This document shows positions 61,901 through 64,000 of a stretch of 64,000 nucleotides of DNA, piece after piece (the first letter of the stretch is position 1; the number at the start of each line of letters is the position of its first letter). Origin of the DNA: Kuschelorhynchus macadamiae (taxonomy: Eukaryota; Arthropoda; Insecta; Coleoptera; Curculionidae); assembly GCA_030620095.1 (NCBI GenBank), contig JAUTXW010002386.1, positions 62,001-126,000 of the forward strand, in the 5' to 3' direction. A model generated the notes under the pieces. That model was not told where the DNA came from. It did not search any database and saw only the letters and a program-made list of their open reading frames with translations. Position numbers and translations under genes: made by a program.

Positions 61901-63222
61901 ATTTCAACTCTAATTTCTTTTAGCGCCTCCGAGAACATAAGATCATATCCAGGAGCTTTGTTAGGATTTAAGGAGAGTATTGTTTTTTCAATTTCTTCGA
62001 GACCAGTTTCTTGCAAATAGAAAGAATTTAGAGTTTGGCTCTTTCTATCTATTCCAAACTCTGGAGGTGATACGTTTTTTGCAAGCATACTTCCCACCTC
62101 TGTAAAGTAGTTATTAAATATATCTGCAATTTCCTGTCTATTTTCAACAGGTGTTCTCCTTTCATCTTTGATTTGATTTATTGTTGATAGATCTGTACTT
62201 TTGGAAATAGTTTTAATCATATTCCATAGCTTTTTTGGGTCATTTTTGTTTTCGTCTATTTTATTATGAAGAAACGATATTTTGGTTTTCTTTATTAGTC
62301 TGTTTAGCGAATTTTTGTAACGTATATATTCATTTCTATAGAGAACTGGACTTTGTTTAAATTTCTTATATAATTTATTTTTAGTTTTGATGGACTTTAA
62401 TATCCCGTTTGTTATCCAGCATTTACGCGGTTGATCTGATTTTTTTATTTTGACGCTTCAGGTGTTGTTAATTTTTAAGAGTGGTAAGAAAGTATGTAGT
62501 GATTTCTTGTACATCGTTTAGTCTGTAGAAATATTCCCAATTATGTAATTTTAACTCACTTCTTATATTTTGGTAGTTCAATATTTTTTTTCTTTTATTG
62601 TTTTTTGAGAGTGTACAAAATTGATTGCGTTATTGGAAACATTGAGCACTGGAGTATAATGGTCAGTAATATCATTTTTAATTATTGCAGAAGAAAGTTT
62701 TTTCTATATTTAATTTACATTTTGCAAAGAAATGGTCCAGACGGCTATATGTTTCGTTCTGAACTCTAGTGTTGCAGTTTGTTAATGATATATAGTTAAA
62801 CTCGCTCATTAGATTTAAGTAATTCACTTTTTCATCATGTTCATCCCTTATATATATATGAGTTTTAACCTAGATAATTTTTTTCTGAAATGAAAAGCAA
62901 GATCTGCACATGTAGAATATTAAATAAAATTCAAAAGGTTGATACAAAAAATAATTTACAACTGTACACTAATATTTTTGTAATTTCTTGATGCTTGTGA
63001 GTTTTGTGGATCTTAAAAAGATATTTTAAAATTTTGTTTCTGTTTTTTTAGTTGACCTGGGCTGATCTTGTATTTGTCGGACTTATTGACTACATCAACT
63101 TCATGGCAAAGAAGGATTTGCTTGCCAGTGCTCCAAATTTGCAAAAAGTAAAGGAGCATGTGGTGGAAATACCTAGTGTCAAGAAATACATGGAACAACG
63201 TTCAAACAATCACATTGCATAA
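46933..63222 (+). CDS. GstS1: Sigma-class glutathione S-transferase (205 aa, 4 exons)
   Basis: Coding exons are 46933-47068, 57481-57648, 58067-58209 and 63052-63222. The GT-AG introns are of phases 1, 1 and 0, sized 10.4 kb, 418 bp and 4.8 kb. The N-terminal thioredoxin-like domain (about 1-80) has SSAYKLTYFNIMGLGEPIR with the catalytic Tyr9, the FGQLPVLEHDG cis-Pro loop and the glutathione-binding QSMAIARYLAKK. The all-helical C-terminal domain has FSEIVPFYLEKLDDQAK, GGYLVGNK then LTWADLVFVGLIDYINFM, the conserved N-capping segment. The family conjugates glutathione to lipid peroxidation products such as 4-hydroxynonenal, and vertebrate homologues are prostaglandin D synthases. Cytosolic. 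The length is typical (about 200-206). The gene looks intact; its introns carry a Copia element and several LINEs. Confidence 0.95.
48000..48960 (-). pseudogene. LINE RT fragment in GST intron 1, minus strand
   Basis: The minus strand reads ENQFAFRSGSSTQTALYRVT (about 48920-48860), GIFLDLVKAFDTVAHHIFLE (about 48820-48760) and GIRGIANKLIKSFLSERM. A deletion of the catalytic core follows, then LNIDKTKFISFALTKKALP (about 48620-48565), KYLGIFIDERLDRKKH (about 48460-48410) and a readable C-terminus to about 48230. The active-site YADD box is missing. Jockey/CR1-like. Confidence 0.78.
49440..49590. repeat. Relict piece of a mariner-type long inverted repeat
   Basis: AAATCCAGGTCTGCATTTAA, AGAAAGTTGATGATGG, GAAACGTCGGATT and CCATTTTGTAGAGG occur in the same order as in the inverted repeat of the element at 35786-38164 (minus-strand arm, about 37822-37915), with divergence of roughly one base in six. 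No transposase is nearby, so this is a solo arm or a MITE of a related family. Confidence 0.75.
49644..49918 (-). repeat. 3' LTR of the Copia element
   Basis: 275 bp. It matches the other LTR except for a 4 bp indel near 49755 and a few substitutions. Confidence 0.93.
49919..49933 (-). other. Polypurine tract
   Basis: The minus strand reads TTTAGGGGAAG immediately before the 3' LTR, the expected plus-strand primer. Confidence 0.7.
49966..51198 (-). pseudogene. Copia RT (remaining part) and RNase H
   Basis: It reads FLYGYLENSVDIYMRQPEGF (about 51140-51085), RSLYGLKQAPRCWNQRFTDF, the active-site box FVVIYVDDGLVF (about 50915-50880), GNLMYLQMITRPDISFAVN, then RNase H with FEIYSDADFAGDVQTRKSTS, ALSTTEAEFVSAACATKEG and KIDNQSALKLIKN. 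The last part DRSKHIDVKYNYIRD is the family C-terminus; the stop is at 49966-49968. This portion is open; only the deletion at its start is disabling. Confidence 0.92.
51119..52498 (-). pseudogene. Copia integrase and start of RT, broken
   Basis: From about 52430 the frame reads GKVIHSDVCGPMETESFGKK (first integrase Asp), then ELNSDGGKEFDNAEMKTFLE (second Asp) and TPPYTPEHNGVAERENRTIV (Glu). The GKG-like C-terminal LKGFFVGYHDGMSGYRVY and an acidic linker follow. RT begins at LVVRGFLQTEGVDYSETFSP. After VARYETIR the frame leaves RT. About 85 bp seem deleted here: the usual stretch with the first RT catalytic Asp is absent, and the sequence jumps to FLYGYLENSVDIYM in the next frame. All three integrase acidic residues are kept. 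Confidence 0.9.
52374..53837 (-). pseudogene. Copia gag and protease, frame broken at the integrase junction
   Basis: It starts MDSDKIQVEKLRDSSNWPQW at 53837. Gag (about 1-200) follows the UBN2/DUF4219 type of Copia. Two zinc knuckles read CYTCGKQGHLRRDC and CFKCGSKRHIAKNC (about 53180-53080). The aspartic protease motif WIIDSGASDHMTND is near 53000. The pre-integrase HxxxC region LWHERLAHQNKRHVK and FCDGCSFGKMHR follow. After CFGKRLDR the frame runs into a stop at 52374, and the true continuation lies in another frame, so a one-base indel near 52440 breaks the polyprotein. Confidence 0.9.
53961..53975 (-). other. Primer-binding site (initiator tRNA-Met type)
   Basis: Directly inside the 5' LTR the minus strand reads GGTTATGGGCCCAGG, the site known from Drosophila copia for an internal part of initiator methionine tRNA. 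Confidence 0.75.
53976..54254 (-). repeat. 5' LTR of the Copia element
   Basis: 279 bp. As the element runs on the minus strand this is the promoter-bearing LTR. Confidence 0.93.
54500..55400 (-). pseudogene. LINE C-terminal fragment, minus strand
   Basis: The minus strand reads INIVCKKILSTLN, then KDLGVFLDNILNLTDYM (about 55250-55195), GTIILQKCFYIYAGLF and, after a break, LFDSFVLTKLQYCSI (about 54600-54560). This is the thumb to C-terminus of a jockey/CR1-like RT with frame changes. Confidence 0.6.
55440..55845 (+). pseudogene. LINE 3' tail fragment, plus strand
   Basis: It reads LPQNIKDSDSYVRFKKSVSA, then YLKSKAYYSVSEYLYD (about 55480-55590), a typical LINE C-terminus. A 3' UTR ends in CAATAAAGCATTTTTGACTG (about 55821). 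Confidence 0.6.
56790..57090. repeat. Divergent tandem repeat, unit about 130-135 bp
   Basis: TGGC[A/G]GCC[A/T]C[A/G]TGAAATG, ACTACT[C/T]A[T/C]CCAAT and AAATTTTGCA recur in the same order at about 56870-56945 and 57010-57080. A more diverged unit starts near 56790 (AAAAACTACTTGCCTGATTA). Confidence 0.6.
57758..57935. mobile_element. Second copy of the MITE, in GST intron 2
   Basis: It starts TTCACTAAAAAGGTTTAAGA and contains TGTCACTGTCATTTTGTAAT, then AAAAATGTCATCTTAAAATC and AAATTAGACCAGGTCTAAA, matching the split copy at 28959-38893. It is intact across the position where the other copy carries the hAT element. Confidence 0.8.
58430..60476 (-). pseudogene. LINE (jockey/CR1-like) RT in GST intron 3
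   Basis: The minus strand has the pre-RT region 60425-60069 (NNYSFVDENGKKFSDDTLMV). After one frame change a long RT frame 60065-58944 follows: KLFKESVLIPIYKSGEINKI, SNYRPISLINNFAKI, SSSQYGFTEKLSMEDAMHSL, VFLDLSKAFDTVPHQRLLD, KIGVPQGTILGPIIFITYID, IISYADDRVLVFNG (catalytic) and KYLGIFIDQHLKWTEHI. The C-terminal piece 58962-58759 lies in another frame. The endonuclease is missing, consistent with 5' truncation. The RT core itself is open for 373 codons, so this is a fairly recent copy. Confidence 0.88.
60482..60508. repeat. (ATAG)n microsatellite, 3' tail of the next LINE
   Basis: Six tandem ATAG units. They lie exactly at the 3' end of the following minus-strand LINE, so they are its tail rather than a random microsatellite. 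Confidence 0.85.
60509..62870 (-). pseudogene. Second LINE in GST intron 3, minus strand
   Basis: The minus strand reads the endonuclease end (NETYSRLDHFFAKCKLN, about 62760-62710), then DLSTINQIKDERRTPVENRQ and SLNPNKAPGYDLMF (about 62220-61930). An RT with RNYLSGRKQSVQVDNILS and CGMPQGTVLSPVLFSIYLN follows (about 61530-61400). The catalytic box is degraded. Next come ATPEIKYLGITIDSHLRWD and FVESRLCYGLLVWGG, then the C-terminus HPHNTRQRTQSFFKT. At least four frame changes. Related to the LINE at 58430-60476 but older. Confidence 0.8.
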
Positions 63223-63406
63223 ATTGACGTGTCCAAACAAGTTTCACTAAATGTTGGAGTTGCCAAATGGTGGCCAAGTTGTTCAAAGAATTTAAGTTAT
63301 TTTTATATTTTTTTGTTTCTCGAATCATGACAAGTTAGCTTTATGATATGCTGAAATAGCATGTCCACAGTATTTTTTTATGTTCACACAGTATTTTAAA
63401 TGTGAT

Positions 63407-63423
63407 AATAAATATGTAATAAA
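63407..63423 (+). terminator. Poly(A) signals of the GST gene
   Basis: Two AATAAA hexamers, 63407-63412 and 63418-63423, about 190 bases after the stop. Confidence 0.7.
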
Positions 63424-63651
63424 ACTTTTTATGTTTCTTTTTGATAGATTTAAATTTTAATGTGTAGGAGTGTCAATTTCTATATTTTTTTATGCAAGGA
63501 GGTGTACACTAGTTTGACGAGTTTTGTATCATTACTAGAAGACCCATATAAATGCCAGACTTCATTAAGATAATTATACAGTTATTGTCAACGTGGCCAT
63601 ATTGAGGGAGTGATTATGTACTACAGAGAAGACAGTTATTGGCTGCTTACC

Positions 63652-63674
63652 ATTATTATTATTATTATTATTAT
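63652..63674. repeat. (ATT)n microsatellite
   Basis: Seven to eight ATT units downstream of the GST gene. Confidence 0.9.
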
Positions 63675-63694
63675 CAAAATTGACAGTCAATTTC

Positions 63695-63952
63695 TCAACA
63701 AATATTGGGTTCCAAGCCCATCCCGGATGCATATATCGAAAGGAGTGGGCTGGTTTCTATTAGTTTTATGTGTTGTAAGAATGTTCTCACTCTGTGGCAA
63801 GTACTAAGCAGGACTGGCTTCTGGAGGTCGATGAAGGCGTTAGTATGCAGTCCTATGATTTGCAGGTTCTGTTCTAGTTTTGGAACTAGTCCAGTTGATG
63901 ATACGATGATCAGTTGCATTACATCATTTACAAAAACTGTCGATGATTTCAA
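63695..63952 (-). pseudogene. LINE C-terminal fragment
   Basis: The minus strand reads VNDVMQLIIVSSTGLVPKLE, then IGLHTNAFIDLQKPVLLSTC and HRVRTFLQ. The pattern (I.VSSTG.VPK......GLH.NA...LQKAVLL.TC..VR.FL) is the C-terminal end common in insect LINE polyproteins. No upstream RT is in the window on this side. Confidence 0.6.
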
Positions 63953-64000
63953 GAAAAACTAATTTAATTGTAATTGGGTCTTCCTTTGCTTTCAATAGAA

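Overview
The window is nuclear DNA of an insect. The evidence is AT-rich sequence, GT-AG introns in every host gene, AATAAA poly(A) signals, and the transposon families present (pogo/Tigger, IS630-Tc1-mariner, hAT, Penelope-like, Copia, jockey/CR1-like LINEs). A beetle-like, repeat-rich genome is my guess, but the species cannot be fixed from sequence alone.

Host genes, left to right. (1) Two small membrane-protein genes lie head to tail on the minus strand, exons between 5809 and 7817 (149 aa) and between 8080 and 8935 (152 aa). They share exon number, intron phases and scattered residues, so I read them as an old tandem duplication; I do not recognise the family. (2) GAR1 (+, 17753-19797) is the H/ACA snoRNP protein, with glycine/arginine-rich arms around a conserved core. 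(3) An FBXO22-like F-box/FIST protein (-, 41921-28671) has seven coding exons and 389 aa. (4) A sigma-class glutathione S-transferase (+, 46933-63222) has four exons and 205 aa. Introns of the last two are swollen by transposons.

Mobile DNA fills most of the rest. At 1-3845 a palindromic foldback element is split by a 2.8 kb pogo-like element with TA target duplications. At about 9886-14560 a long-inverted-repeat element encoding a decayed Cys-rich protein is split by a Penelope-like retroelement (10193-12857) with an 11 bp target duplication, long direct repeats and a hammerhead-like RNA motif. From 20.4 to 28.2 kb lies a patchwork of a hAT remnant, LINE fragments on both strands and a Tc1/mariner-like pseudogene. 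The large FBXO22 intron holds a four-level nest: a MITE, a hAT element inside it, a LINE inside the hAT, and inside the LINE a mariner-like element with 470 bp inverted repeats and an apparently intact, intron-containing transposase. GST intron 1 holds a young but internally deleted Copia element (49644-54254) with 5 bp target duplications, and GST intron 3 holds two LINEs.

The host genes show no functional linkage to one another. The window is best read as scattered single genes in a transposon-dense region where target duplications and empty-site comparisons give the order of insertions. Gene models were built by eye from splice sites and reading-frame continuity, without transcripts or database searches.
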